Assembly (NCBI GenBank): GCA_038321965.1
Contig: JBBQFL010000001.1
Location: 1 to 64,000 of the forward strand
Length of the DNA stretch: 64,000 nt
Source: UKL13-2 sp038321965
GTDB lineage: Bacteria > Pseudomonadota > Gammaproteobacteria > Burkholderiales > Usitatibacteraceae
Reading direction: 5' to 3'
The notes beneath the pieces were generated by a model. The model did no database searches and was not told the DNA's origin. It worked only from the letters and a program-made list of their open reading frames with translations. Within the stretch, counting starts at the first letter, position 1. Every line of letters begins with the position of its first letter. Positions 22,829-31,578 of the stretch are shown here, piece after piece. The translations under genes were made by a program, and so were the position numbers.

Positions 22829-25666
22829 ATGGGCAAGTCCCTCATCATCGCCGAAAAACCCTCCGTCGCAAACGACATCGCCAAGGCTTTGGGCGGCTTC
22901 ACCAAGCAAAAAGATTTCTTTGAAAGTGATGAGTTTGTCTTGTCCTCCGCCGTGGGGCATTTGGTCGAAATCGGCATGCCGGAGGAGGAGGAAGTCAAAC
23001 GCGGGAAATGGACATTTGCACACCTGCCGGCGATACCTTCGTACTTCCAACTCAAGCCGATCGAAAAAACCGAAGACCGTCTTAAAGGTCTATTAAGACT
23101 TTTGAAACGCAAAGATGTAGATAGCCTGATCAATGCCTGCGACGCTGGGCGCGAGGGCGAGCTGATCTTTCGCTACATCGTACAGTTTGCCAAGGCAAAG
23201 CAGCCGATCAAGCGCCTGTGGTTACAGTCGATGACCCCCGCCTCAATCCGCGATGGTTTCAAATCGCTGCTGCCCGACGAAGCCAAGCTGGGCCTGGCCG
23301 ACGCCGCTGTGTGTCGTAGTGAATCTGACTGGCTGGTCGGCATCAACGGCACCCGCGCCATGACGGCCTTCAACTCCAAGTCTGGCGGCTTTCAACTCAC
23401 CACCGTGGGTCGTGTACAGACGCCGACGCTCGCCATCATGGTTGAGCGCGAAGAGCGCATCAAAGCGTTTCGTCCACGCGACTACTGGGAAGTTCATGGT
23501 AGCTTCTCAGCCGCCGGAGGCGACTATCCGGGCCGCTGGTTCGATGAGAAATTCAAGAAATCCGAAGACGACGAACACCTACGCGCCGAACGTCTTTGGG
23601 ACGAAAAGAAAGCCCGCGCCATCGTCACCAAGTGCCTGGGCAAAACCGGTATTGTCGAGGAAGAGTCCAAGCCGACGACGCAAGCTTCACCGCTGCTGTT
23701 CGACTTGACATCGTTGCAACGCGAGGCCAATTCCCGCTTTGGTTTTTCCGCCAAAACCACGCTCGGTCTGGCGCAAGCGCTCTATGAAAAGCACAAAGTC
23801 CTCACCTACCCGCGTACCGACGCAAGGGCCTTGCCTGAAGATTACATTGAGACCGTAAAGGAGACGCTGCAGGTACTGAAAGAGGGCCAATACAACGTCT
23901 TCGCCAAGAAAGTTCTCGACAGTGGCTGGGTAAAGCCGAACAAACGCATCTTCGACAATAGCAAGATCTCGGACCACTTCGCGATTATCCCCACCACGCA
24001 AGCGCCGAAATCACTGAATGAAATTGAAGCCAAGCTTTACGATTTCGTGGTAAAGCGCTTTCTTGCTGTCTTTTATCCGTCGGCCGAATTCCAGCAAACC
24101 ACGCGCATTACCCGCATCGAATCAGAATCCTTCAAGTCCGAAGGCAAAGTCATGATCAATGCCGGCTGGCTCGCGGTTTACGGTCGCGATGTTGATGATG
24201 AAACCGCCGCAACTACGTTGGCGCCGGTCAAATCGGGCGAGAAGGTGAAAGCCGAAACGGTTGAAGTCAAAGCCAACACCACCAAGCCACCGGCGCGCTT
24301 CAGCGAGGCCACCTTGTTGTCGGCCATGGAGGGTGCAGGTAAGGCGATCGATGATGAAGAGTTACGTGCCGCCATGAAGGAAAAGGGATTGGGCACACCA
24401 GCGACACGCGCCGCCATCATCGAGGGATTGCTCTACGAAAAATACCTGCACCGCGAAGGTCGCGAGCTGATTCCCACCGCCAAAGCGGCGTCGCTGATGA
24501 TTGCGCTGCACGGCTTGGGCATCCCCGAACTCTACTCCCCCGAGCTCACAGCAGACTGGGAGAAAAAACTCGCACTGATGGAAAAAGGCCAATTGAAGCG
24601 CGCAAAATTCATGGCCGAAATTATCGACATGACCGAGCACATCGTCGGCCAAGCCAAGAATTTCGAGCACGACACCATTCCCGGTGACTTCGGCGCCATT
24701 GCAGTCCCTTGCCCAAAATGTGGCGGCGAGGTGCACGAGAATTACAAGAAGTTTCAGTGCATGAAATGCGACTTTGGCTTCTGGAAAATACTTGCTGGCC
24801 GCCAGCTCGAGGCAGCCGAAGCAGAAACGCTGATATCCAAGCGCGACGTCGGTCCGCTTGATGGTTTTCGCAGTCGGCTCGGACGCGCGTTTTCGGCCAA
24901 TCTGATCCTCAACAAAGATCTGGTCATCGAGTTTTCATGGGGCGATGGCGCGGGTGACGATGCCGAACCGCCGGATTTCACTGGGATGGAACCGTTGGGG
25001 CCGTGTCCAAAATGCAAGTCCCATGTTTTTGAGATGCCCAATTCCTATGCTTGTGAAAAATCGTTCGGCGCAGCCAAAACCTGTGACTTCCGCTCCGGCA
25101 GAACGATTTTGAAGCGACCCATTAGCCGCGAGGAAATGAAGCAGCTTCTGGATACCGGCAAAACGCCACTACTGGAAAAATTTATCTCCAAAAAAGGCCG
25201 TCCATTTTCTGCGTTTCTGGTGCGGCAACCGGATGGAAAGATCGGTTTCGAATTCGAAGAACGCGCACCTAAGGCTGGCAAAGGCGCAAAAGGTGCGGCT
25301 GCTAGTGCCACGGCGGGCGCACTGCGAATCCTCGGCAAACACCCAGACGACGATCAGATGATTTCCGTCTATTCAGGGCGCTACGGTCCCTACGTGAAAC
25401 ACGGCAAGACCAACGCGACCATTCCCGACAAGGACAAAGCAGACTCCATTTCGCTGGAAGAGGCGGTAGAACTGCTGACCGAAAAATTTGGCGCGCCAGC
25501 AAAAAAAGCAACAAAGAAAACTACCAAGAAGGCCTCGGAATCAGTCGCAAAGAAAGCTGCCGCAACGAGCAAAACGACGAAAGCAACCGCCAGCAAGCAG
25601 GCGGCCAAAACGATCACTGCCGCGACTACCAAAGCGCCCGCAGTACGCAAAAAGAAAGCGACATAA
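22829..25666 (+). CDS. topB: DNA topoisomerase III with zinc ribbons and lysine-rich tail
   Basis: This type IA topoisomerase (945 residues) cuts and reseals one DNA strand. The Toprim domain is at residues 1-140 (KSLIIAEKPSVANDIAKAL, later DAGREGELIF with the metal-binding acids). The active-site tyrosine is in LTYPRTDARALP. Two C-terminal zinc ribbons follow (CPKCGG...CMKCDFGF and CPKCKS...CEKS..KTCDF), then a topoisomerase C-repeat region. The final ~55 residues are Lys/Ala/Thr-rich, a likely non-specific DNA-binding tail. Start 22829 gives the canonical MGKSLIIAEKPS. Confidence 0.93.
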   Translation: MGKSLIIAEKPSVANDIAKALGGFTKQKDFFESDEFVLSSAVGHLVEIGMPEEEEVKRGKWTFAHLPAIPSYFQLKPIEKTEDRLKGLLRLLKRKDVDSLINACDAGREGELIFRYIVQFAKAKQPIKRLWLQSMTPASIRDGFKSLLPDEAKLGLADAAVCRSESDWLVGINGTRAMTAFNSKSGGFQLTTVGRVQTPTLAIMVEREERIKAFRPRDYWEVHGSFSAAGGDYPGRWFDEKFKKSEDDEHLRAERLWDEKKARAIVTKCLGKTGIVEEESKPTTQASPLLFDLTSLQREANSRFGFSAKTTLGLAQALYEKHKVLTYPRTDARALPEDYIETVKETLQVLKEGQYNVFAKKVLDSGWVKPNKRIFDNSKISDHFAIIPTTQAPKSLNEIEAKLYDFVVKRFLAVFYPSAEFQQTTRITRIESESFKSEGKVMINAGWLAVYGRDVDDETAATTLAPVKSGEKVKAETVEVKANTTKPPARFSEATLLSAMEGAGKAIDDEELRAAMKEKGLGTPATRAAIIEGLLYEKYLHREGRELIPTAKAASLMIALHGLGIPELYSPELTADWEKKLALMEKGQLKRAKFMAEIIDMTEHIVGQAKNFEHDTIPGDFGAIAVPCPKCGGEVHENYKKFQCMKCDFGFWKILAGRQLEAAEAETLISKRDVGPLDGFRSRLGRAFSANLILNKDLVIEFSWGDGAGDDAEPPDFTGMEPLGPCPKCKSHVFEMPNSYACEKSFGAAKTCDFRSGRTILKRPISREEMKQLLDTGKTPLLEKFISKKGRPFSAFLVRQPDGKIGFEFEERAPKAGKGAKGAAASATAGALRILGKHPDDDQMISVYSGRYGPYVKHGKTNATIPDKDKADSISLEEAVELLTEKFGAPAKKATKKTTKKASESVAKKAAATSKTTKATASKQAAKTITAATTKAPAVRKKKAT

Positions 25667-25756
25667 CTGAAATTTTCGGTTCAATTCTTCAAGTCCGACG
25701 GCCCGCTAGTCGCGGTATGCTAACGGTACGTGTTTGGTTGGATGCGTAGCGGGCTG

Positions 25757-25796
25757 CGCTAAGTCGTTCAAGCAGACGCTAGCGAACGACTTAGCG
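25757..25796. repeat. Perfect 13-bp inverted repeat downstream of topB
   Basis: CGCTAAGTCGTTC at 25757-25769 pairs exactly with GAACGACTTAGCG at 25784-25796, with a 14-base loop. No T-run follows on either strand. It lies 19 bases before the next gene, so it could be an mRNA hairpin in its leader, an operator, or an end of topB transcription. Confidence 0.65.
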
Positions 25797-25814
25797 TAAT
25801 CAGCCGACAGCGAT

Positions 25815-27272
25815 ATGCGAAACGGTTTCACCCTTCCGAGATTTTCAGACCTCACCGTCGAGCAGCCGACGCTCGAACAGTTCGTGCTGCTGTCGATGAT
25901 GTTGCATGTATTGGTGATCATTCTGTTCGGCGACACCGATGGTGGCGGCGCACGCCGTGGCGAAAAACTGTGGGGCGCGTTGACGGTGACTGTTCAGGCG
26001 CTGCTGCCCGGCAACAGACTGAAACCTGGCAGTTATGTTGCACCATTGCAAGCACCTGTCACGCCGAGCCCACCCGCGCCGGCGTCGCCGGGCAAGGCAT
26101 CCACAGACAAGCGCGCGCGCCGCACCCACCCCGTTGAAAATCTATCCCCCGCAGAAGAGCCGGCACCGCCCTCGCAGGCGCCCGCTTTCGCGATGCCGCC
26201 GGTGATCGCGAAGGAGGTAGAGAAAGCGGAGACCGACTTCGTTGTTCCGAAGCCATCCGTCGATCGCGTATACGCACCCCCTGTACAAGCGCAGCCCAGC
26301 GAGTCAGCACCGCGCGAAGCGCCGCCGATCCCGCCGCCACCGATTCCATTGCCAGTGGTCACTCCGCCACCAGCCCCTAACGCATTGCCAATCACTGAGC
26401 GTGCCGCACTCGTGCCGGTGCCAGTCCCGTTACCAGGGGAGGCGGCGCCTCGCGAAGTTCCCGTCGCACCACCCGTCCCAACTCCTGCCTCCGCACCCGT
26501 TCCAACACCCCCTGCACCCGTGGCTGTGCCCTCGATGCCAACGCCGGTGTCTGCACCACCCATTCCGGCGCCCGCACCCGCGGCCAAGCCCGAACCGGCA
26601 CCGCCTAAGGTGGTCCCCGAAGTTGCCAAGCCGGTCGTCGTTTCGCCGCCAACACCTGCACCTGCTGCGGTCGCACCCGCTCCGCCAAAACCTGACCGAG
26701 AGGTCGTGCCACCGGTCGCACCAGTCGCCGACGTAAAGCCGCGTGAAATCCCTGCTCCTGCGGCAGCGTCCCCGCCTGCTGTAAGCGAGCCGCCGCGTGT
26801 CGAAGCACCCAAGGCGCAAAAAATCGAGCGCGAAATTGTCACGCCTGCTGCGGCTCCGTCCGCGACTGTCGCAACGCCACCCGCCACCGCCACACAAATA
26901 CGTACGCCAGCAGGTTCCCCACCCGGTAACCCCATTGCCGCCGAGCGCGATCTACTCAAGCCGCGCGGCGACAATGCTACCGCGCCACCGGATGCCGCAG
27001 GCCTGCCCGCCACACCTGCATTCGGCAAAGCGCCGGCACTTGATCTGGATGCCATCCGCCGCCGCGCGCGGGAAATCAACAGTGGTACTGGCCCGCGCAC
27101 CGCCTTTCCGTTTCCGGTTGCGCCTACGCCGAAACCCAAATCCAAGGAGCAACAGGCATTCGACAAGGCGTTGAAGAAAAACGACTGTCGCGACGCCTAT
27201 GCGGACATGGGTCTGGCTGCGGTAGTACCGCTGGTGATCAGCGCGGTGCGCGACGACGGTTGTAAGTGGTAG
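25815..27272 (+). CDS. Proline/alanine-rich membrane-anchored protein, TonB-like architecture
   Basis: The 485-residue protein has one hydrophobic segment at about residues 23-40 (QFVLLSMMLHVLVIILFG), then about 360 residues dominated by Pro, Ala and Val with repeated PxPAP and PPxP units. A short conserved-looking C-terminal domain of about 60 residues follows (KEQQAFDKALKKNDCRDAYAD, ending AVRDDGCKW, with two cysteines). The layout of N-terminal anchor, long rigid Pro-rich spacer and small periplasmic domain resembles TonB and related energy-transducing proteins. I do not see a canonical TonB C-terminal YP motif, so the function is open. Confidence 0.6.
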   Translation: MRNGFTLPRFSDLTVEQPTLEQFVLLSMMLHVLVIILFGDTDGGGARRGEKLWGALTVTVQALLPGNRLKPGSYVAPLQAPVTPSPPAPASPGKASTDKRARRTHPVENLSPAEEPAPPSQAPAFAMPPVIAKEVEKAETDFVVPKPSVDRVYAPPVQAQPSESAPREAPPIPPPPIPLPVVTPPPAPNALPITERAALVPVPVPLPGEAAPREVPVAPPVPTPASAPVPTPPAPVAVPSMPTPVSAPPIPAPAPAAKPEPAPPKVVPEVAKPVVVSPPTPAPAAVAPAPPKPDREVVPPVAPVADVKPREIPAPAAASPPAVSEPPRVEAPKAQKIEREIVTPAAAPSATVATPPATATQIRTPAGSPPGNPIAAERDLLKPRGDNATAPPDAAGLPATPAFGKAPALDLDAIRRRAREINSGTGPRTAFPFPVAPTPKPKSKEQQAFDKALKKNDCRDAYADMGLAAVVPLVISAVRDDGCKW

Positions 27273-27288
27273 TGCTCGCAGAAACGTG

Positions 27289-28218
27289 ATGAAAGTCGTC
27301 TTCTACTCACCAGAAAACAACATCCAGCCGTGGCTCGACGAGTTAGGCAAGGCGCTTCCACACGCGGACGTCTGGGCTTGGGACCCGACAAACGCTGCGC
27401 GGCAGGCCGATTACGCCGTATTGTGGGCCCCGCCATCGGAACTGTTTGCATCGCAAAAACGCTTGAAGGCGGTATTCAATATTGGTGCCGGTGCTGATCG
27501 CGTGATAAACATGCCGAATCTACCCAATGGCGTGCCTGTGGTGCGCCTGAACGATGCTGGCATGGCCGTACAAATGGCCGAGTACGTCTGTCACGCCCTG
27601 ATTTGCCACACGCGGCGGTTTGATGCGTACCGCGCTCATGCGGGTGCTTGCGCCTGGACGCGTGAACCGGTGATCGACCGGCAAGCATTCCCGGTCGGTA
27701 TCATGGGCCTGGGCGACATTGGTGCCCGCGTCGCGGGTGCCGTCGCGGGTTTCGATTACCCCACGCTGGGCTGGTCCAGAACCCCAAAGTCATTGCCCGG
27801 GATCACCAGTTATGCAGGAGATGATGGGTTCGAAGAATTTCTGCCGCGAGTTCGCGTGCTCGTGTGTGTGCTGCCGCTGACCCCTGAGACCGCAGGAATA
27901 TTGAACGCCAACACCCTTTCAAAACTAAAACCGGATGCCTATCTCATCAATGTCGCACGAGGTCGCCATCTGGTGGAAAGCGATCTCCTGCAGATGCTGG
28001 AGAGTGGCCACCTGGCCGGGGCGGCGCTGGACGTTTTTCGCGACGAGCCATTGCCCTCGAAACATCCGTTCTGGCAGCATCCCCGAATCACCATCACGCC
28101 CCACATCTCTGCAATCACGTTACTTCCCAAAAGTGTGGCCCAGATTGCCGAAAAAATTCGCTCGTTGGAGCGTGGCGAATCGATAGACGGGGTGATCGAG
28201 CCGGGCCGCGGTTATTAG
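27289..28218 (+). CDS. D-isomer-specific 2-hydroxyacid dehydrogenase, GhrA-like (glyoxylate/hydroxypyruvate reductase A)
   Basis: The 309-residue enzyme probably reduces glyoxylate or hydroxypyruvate with NAD(P)H. The dinucleotide-binding loop is GLGDIGARVA at about residues 140-150. The catalytic residues are the Arg in NVARGRHLV, the Glu in FRDEPLP and the His in ITPHISAIT. It lacks the N-terminal extension of serine dehydrogenases and matches the GhrA subgroup in length and in FNIGAGADRV. I use ATG 27289; a GTG directly before it would add one residue. Its stop overlaps the stop of the convergent regulator gene by three bases. Confidence 0.87.
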   Translation: MKVVFYSPENNIQPWLDELGKALPHADVWAWDPTNAARQADYAVLWAPPSELFASQKRLKAVFNIGAGADRVINMPNLPNGVPVVRLNDAGMAVQMAEYVCHALICHTRRFDAYRAHAGACAWTREPVIDRQAFPVGIMGLGDIGARVAGAVAGFDYPTLGWSRTPKSLPGITSYAGDDGFEEFLPRVRVLVCVLPLTPETAGILNANTLSKLKPDAYLINVARGRHLVESDLLQMLESGHLAGAALDVFRDEPLPSKHPFWQHPRITITPHISAITLLPKSVAQIAEKIRSLERGESIDGVIEPGRGY

Positions 28219-29183
28219 CCCGACCGCAACTCCTTCACACCGCGGCCTATCCTGCGCCGCAGCAGACTGCGCAGCGTTACCCCATCGGCATAGCCGACCT
28301 GCGCGGCGATCTGGTCAACGCTGGCATCGCTTGTCTGCAGCAAATGTACAGCGCGTTCGACGCGAAGATCCTGAAAATACGACAAAGGCGATTTGCCCAT
28401 TACCGCCTTGAGACGTCGGGCTAGCGTGCGCTCGCTGGTGCCGATATTGCGCGCGGCCTCACTAAGCGAAAAGCCACGCTTCAACTCCTTGCGCGCCCAG
28501 TGTTCAAACCGCTCCACGATGGAGTCGCTGTGAGCAAGATGATTGGGAATGATGAAGGCAGCTTGCGAGGGTCGCGAGTCAATCACCAGGTAGCGCGCGG
28601 TCAGCGCGGCCAGTTCCGGACTCACACTGCGTACCAGTGACAGGGCCATATCCAGATGAGCCAGCGCTGCGCCGGCGGTAATGCATCGTGGCGAAGCAAT
28701 CAGCATGCGCGTTTCATCGAGGGTTACTTTGGGAAAGCACTCGCGAAACGTCGGCGCCAGCCACCACGATGTGGTTGCCGTCTCGCCGTCGAGCAGTCCC
28801 GAGCTGGCAAGCACAAATGTACCTGTGCACGCGGCACCGACGATCGCGCCTTGCCCGCTCCAATGACGCAACAGCGCGCAAGCCTCGGCGACGTCGCTGC
28901 GGCCCAGTGTGGCGCGCAGTGGCACTGGCATTTTGGCGCCCATCGCAGGCACCAGCACCGCGTCCGGCCGCGTTGCTTTCACACCTTCAGCCGCGATCAC
29001 CGGGACCCGCAGCCCTTGGCTGGTGTGAACGCGCGTTCTGACGGCAACGATGCGAACTTCAAAGGACGAGCCTTTCACAATGCCGGTTGCTTCACCCAAT
29101 TCATTGGCAATGCTGAAGGTGTCGAGCAATGTCGATAGCCCGGTATCGAAAACCTGATCGCAAACCAGAAGGTAAATTAGCAT
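28215..29183 (-). CDS. GlxA-like AraC-family transcriptional regulator (DJ-1/PfpI domain + AraC HTH)
   Basis: The 322-residue protein combines an N-terminal DJ-1/PfpI-type amidotransferase-like domain (residues 1-190) and a C-terminal AraC DNA-binding domain. The nucleophile-elbow segment is AIVGAACTGTFVLA, with the cysteine present. The two HTH motifs include GFSLSEAARNIGTSERTLAR and SVDQIAAQVGYADGVTLRSL. The start at 29183 (MLIYLLVCDQV) matches the family. It is divergent from the small monooxygenase gene, 100 bases apart, and likely controls it; this is inferred from position only. Confidence 0.85.
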   Translation of the reverse strand: MLIYLLVCDQVFDTGLSTLLDTFSIANELGEATGIVKGSSFEVRIVAVRTRVHTSQGLRVPVIAAEGVKATRPDAVLVPAMGAKMPVPLRATLGRSDVAEACALLRHWSGQGAIVGAACTGTFVLASSGLLDGETATTSWWLAPTFRECFPKVTLDETRMLIASPRCITAGAALAHLDMALSLVRSVSPELAALTARYLVIDSRPSQAAFIIPNHLAHSDSIVERFEHWARKELKRGFSLSEAARNIGTSERTLARRLKAVMGKSPLSYFQDLRVERAVHLLQTSDASVDQIAAQVGYADGVTLRSLLRRRIGRGVKELRSG

Positions 29184-29283
29184 GGCGAGAATGATAGCAG
29201 AATTGTCATTCCCGCCACTGGCTTCTAGGCGCAATCTTGCCTACACTGCAGCCTCGCAGTCCAATTCTTACAAAGGAAAAGTC

Positions 29284-29586
29284 ATGGTTAATGTAGCTCT
29301 GTGGGTTCGTTTGGAAGCGAAACCTGGCAAGGAGGCTGCGGTCGAAGCGTTTCTCAAAAGTGGCTTGGCGCTGGCAAATCAGGAACCAGCAACGATTGCC
29401 TGGTTTGCGCTCAAGATCGGTCCCTCCAGCTTTGGAATCTTCGATGCGTTCCCAGATGATGCCGGCCGGACTGCTCACCTGACTGGCCCGATTGCGGCGG
29501 CGCTCATGGCAATTGCGGCTGAATTGCTATCCGTACCACCGTCGATTGAAAAAGTGGATGTGTTAGCGGCCAAGATGCCGGAATGA
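29284..29586 (+). CDS. Antibiotic biosynthesis monooxygenase (ABM) domain protein
   Basis: The 100-residue protein has the ferredoxin-like ABM fold: VNVALWVRLEAKPGKEAAVEAFL, EPATIAWFALKIGPSSFGIFDAF, then GPIAAALMAIAAELL. Such proteins act as cofactor-free quinol monooxygenases or related small enzymes, usually as dimers. An AAAGGA element before ATG 29284 supports the start. It is probably regulated by the divergent GlxA-like regulator. Confidence 0.8.
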   Translation: MVNVALWVRLEAKPGKEAAVEAFLKSGLALANQEPATIAWFALKIGPSSFGIFDAFPDDAGRTAHLTGPIAAALMAIAAELLSVPPSIEKVDVLAAKMPE

Positions 29587-29656
29587 GCAATGGCGCAGCT
29601 TTTCGGACACAAATCGCTGGCGCGTAATATCGCGCCACACCGCCGCCGCCAACTGA
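29587..29656. other. Spacer with a possible partial palindromic repeat
   Basis: The segment 29585-29620 (AGCAATGGCGCAGCTTTTCGG) resembles the left half of the palindromic repeat at 6734-6762. The complementary half is not clear. No gene is seen. Confidence 0.3.
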
Positions 29657-29821
29657 CCGCGGCAAGATTACCTTTTTAGCGACTATGGGCCCAATAAAGG
29701 CGAGCACCATCCGGCCATCTATCGCTTTGTCGCAGGTCAACTGGAGATCTGTTACGACCTTTCCGAAAGAGAGCGACCGGACGAATTTGTGAGTAGAGAC
29801 GGTACGATGCTATCTGGGTGA
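29657..29821 (+). pseudogene. Gene remnant resembling the TIGR03067 family C-terminus
   Basis: An open frame of 54 codons without a start ends in TGA at 29821. It reads ...PNKGEHHPAIYRFVAGQLEI, then CYDLSERERPDEFVSRDG. The pattern of Y-x-[FI]-x-x-x-x-L-x-[IL]-C-Y followed by RP-x-E-F is what I recall of the TIGR03067 domain of small secreted proteins. There is no upstream start or other half of the domain, so this is probably a decayed gene. Confidence 0.4.
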
Positions 29822-29926
29822 TTTACTACAAAAAATAGCCTTGATGATGCGCGTGGTCAAACTTTCACCGTTCCGGCGCAACCCTGTGGTTACGCACCAA
29901 GTCGACGATGCGTAATTTACCCGCCG
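29822..29926. other. Spacer, nothing recognised
   Basis: I see no gene, palindrome or terminator in these 105 bases at the convergent end of the remnant and the following leftward gene. Confidence 0.4.
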
Positions 29927-30505
29927 CTAGCGGCGCCAATGGCCATGATGCCGATAGCCACCGCGATACCCGCCCGCGTAATACCCTGCCGCATACCCAA
30001 GCCCCAGTCCGAGCACTGGATACAGCGGGTTGTAATAGCTGCTCGCATAGTAATAGGGGCGGCTGTAGTAGTACGGCGACTCCACATACACGCGATCGCG
30101 GTACACCGTCTCCACCACTTGTGGCTCAGCCAAATACACCGCGCGCGACTCGGACGAATAGACGGTATTGATCGGTGGGGTAGTTGAACGGACAGGCGCA
30201 CCTTGCGGCGCTACATTGACCTCCAGCGGGATCGTCGCACCCGGCGCAAACGGTAGTTGCGCGGTGTGCTGGCGGCCAGCGTATTCATAGACCACTTTGT
30301 AGCCGATAGTGCGATCCTCGGTCACCATCTGCGTGGTGCAGCGCTGCCTGCCATCAGCATCATTGGTGCAGTTCGATTTGGGCTCCGACACCCGCTTCAG
30401 CACCGGCGTGCTGGAAATCACCCTGCCAACTTCCTGTGCCGCTGCCAAGCCCGACATCAGCGCCGAACCCGCTATCAGGGCGGACACCGCCAAGAGCTTT
30501 TTCAT
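29927..30505 (-). CDS. Hypothetical secreted protein with Tyr-rich region and glycine-zipper-like end
   Basis: The 192-residue protein has a signal peptide (MKKLLAVSALIAGSALMSGLAAAQ). The mature N-terminal half contains CTNDADGRQRC, TEDRTIGYKVVYEYAGRQHT and LPFAPGATIPLEV, a pattern common in uncharacterised betaproteobacterial envelope proteins related to glycine-zipper families. The C-terminal third is Tyr- and Gly-rich (ESPYYYSRPYYYASSYYN, then LGLGLGYAAGYYAGG, ending RHHGHWRR). Function unknown. ATG 30505 is chosen because the AAAGG upstream is better spaced for it than for the ATG at 30511. Confidence 0.65.
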   Translation of the reverse strand: MKKLLAVSALIAGSALMSGLAAAQEVGRVISSTPVLKRVSEPKSNCTNDADGRQRCTTQMVTEDRTIGYKVVYEYAGRQHTAQLPFAPGATIPLEVNVAPQGAPVRSTTPPINTVYSSESRAVYLAEPQVVETVYRDRVYVESPYYYSRPYYYASSYYNPLYPVLGLGLGYAAGYYAGGYRGGYRHHGHWRR

Positions 30506-30629
30506 GATCATTGCCTTTCGTTTCGTAAAACTTGCTTTCTTAAATGCTCCCTGCACATGACGCAGGAACGCGCAGCCTGCGCGCCGCGTTGACATCGAAC
30601 GCATGCCGATTTCAGCGCGCCTCAGGCAG

Positions 30630-30998
30630 CTATTTCTCTTTCTTCTCCTTCTTGTCCTTTTTATCCTTCTTATCGGCCTTCGTCTCGTATTCTGCCGACT
30701 TCACAAAATAGACGGGCACGTTGCAGGCATTATATTTGCGACAGTGCTTACCCCAGTCTTTCGCGTGCCCTGGCGGCACATGCAAGTAGACGGGTTGCAA
30801 CTGCGCTTCACGTGGCTGCCGGTAAATGACCTGTGGTTCAGGATAGACCATCGGCAGTGACTGCGCGCCGACAAAATCCACCCGGCCATATACGCCAGGC
30901 CGAATGTCGCTGGAAACAATCACCCGCACATCCGCAGCTAAGCTGGGGAGCGCTGCACCAAGCAAAAACAAAAAGCCAAACAAGCGAAAATTGCGCAT
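30630..30998 (-). CDS. Hypothetical secreted protein with lysine/aspartate tail
   Basis: The 122-residue protein has a signal peptide (MRNFRLFGFLFLLGAALPSLA). The mature part includes DVRVIVSSDIRPGVYGRVDF, VYPEPQVIYRQP, VYLHVPPGHAKDWGKHCRKYNACNVPVYFV, with two cysteines, and ends in a run of Lys-Asp/Glu (KADKKDKKDKKEKKEK). The VPPGHAKxWxKHCxxYxAC pattern recurs in small uncharacterised betaproteobacterial proteins. It is transcribed in the same direction as the previous gene, 124 bases upstream of it. Function unknown. Confidence 0.65.
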   Translation of the reverse strand: MRNFRLFGFLFLLGAALPSLAADVRVIVSSDIRPGVYGRVDFVGAQSLPMVYPEPQVIYRQPREAQLQPVYLHVPPGHAKDWGKHCRKYNACNVPVYFVKSAEYETKADKKDKKDKKEKKEK

Positions 30999-31174
30999 GG
31001 GAAACCCAATCATGGTCAATCGAAACGGCGTCTCGACATGAAACAAGTATGCGACTGTAAAAACGCGAGCCATGTAGGACAGCATCGGAAAATTTTTCGG
31101 GTTTTATTCGGCCGCAGTCAACCGTCCATTCAGAGCTCCCAGTCACTCACCAATCTGCTACGCTAAAGCCACCC

Positions 31175-31522
31175 ATGACCGATCTAGAATCACTGCGCGA
31201 CCAACTCCGCATCTTCGCCGCCGAACGCGACTGGAACCAGTTCCACTCGCCCAAAAATCTCGCCGCCGCCCTCGCCGTAGAAGCGAGCGAACTGCTCGAA
31301 CATTTCCAGTGGCTCACGGAAGCCCAAAGCCAGCAACTACCGCTGGAAACGTTGGACGAAGTGCGCGCAGAAGTGGCCGATGTACTGCTCTACCTGATAC
31401 GCATCAGCGACAAGCTGGGCATCGATCTCATCGAGGCCGCGAACGCGAAGATTGCCTTGAATGCCGAGAAATACCCGGTGGAAAAGGCGCGTGGCAGTAG
31501 CAAGAAATACACAGCGTTGTAG
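31175..31522 (+). CDS. MazG-like nucleotide pyrophosphohydrolase
   Basis: The 115-residue protein is a single-domain all-alpha NTP pyrophosphatase of the RS21-C6/MazG-like group, expected to hydrolyse (d)NTPs such as dCTP to the monophosphate. The metal-binding motif is split into EASELLEHFQW and EVADVLLYLIRISD (ExxE and ExxD type). The C-terminal KYPVEKARGSSKKYT is characteristic. It stands alone with its own promoter region. A possible terminator lies about 20 bases after the stop. Confidence 0.87.
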   Translation: MTDLESLRDQLRIFAAERDWNQFHSPKNLAAALAVEASELLEHFQWLTEAQSQQLPLETLDEVRAEVADVLLYLIRISDKLGIDLIEAANAKIALNAEKYPVEKARGSSKKYTAL

Positions 31523-31541
31523 CGGTGCGGGTGTGGAGGGG

Positions 31542-31578
31542 AAACCCTGAAAACCTGCGCTCGCCAGCTGGGTTTTTT
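31542..31578 (+). terminator. Possible intrinsic terminator after the MazG-like gene
   Basis: AAACCC at 31542-31547 can pair with GGGTTT at 31570-31575, which continues into three more T. The loop is long (about 22 bases) and only weakly structured inside, so the terminator is plausible rather than strong. Confidence 0.4.

Noticed and set aside
25500..25660. Lysine-rich tail of topB as a possible separate histone-like gene
   Set aside because: It is in frame with the topoisomerase without its own start or ribosome binding site, and such tails are common in betaproteobacterial TopB.
26033..27166. A 377-codon open frame antisense to the Pro/Ala-rich gene
   Set aside because: It mirrors a GC-rich, Pro/Ala-biased coding sequence and reads as Gly/Ala/Ser-rich low complexity. 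It has no domain, and the sense protein has a plausible anchor and C-terminal domain.
29446..29830. A gene bridging the monooxygenase end and the remnant at 29657
   Set aside because: The frames do not connect: a stop at 29654-29656 precedes the remnant and no start codon or ribosome binding site is present.
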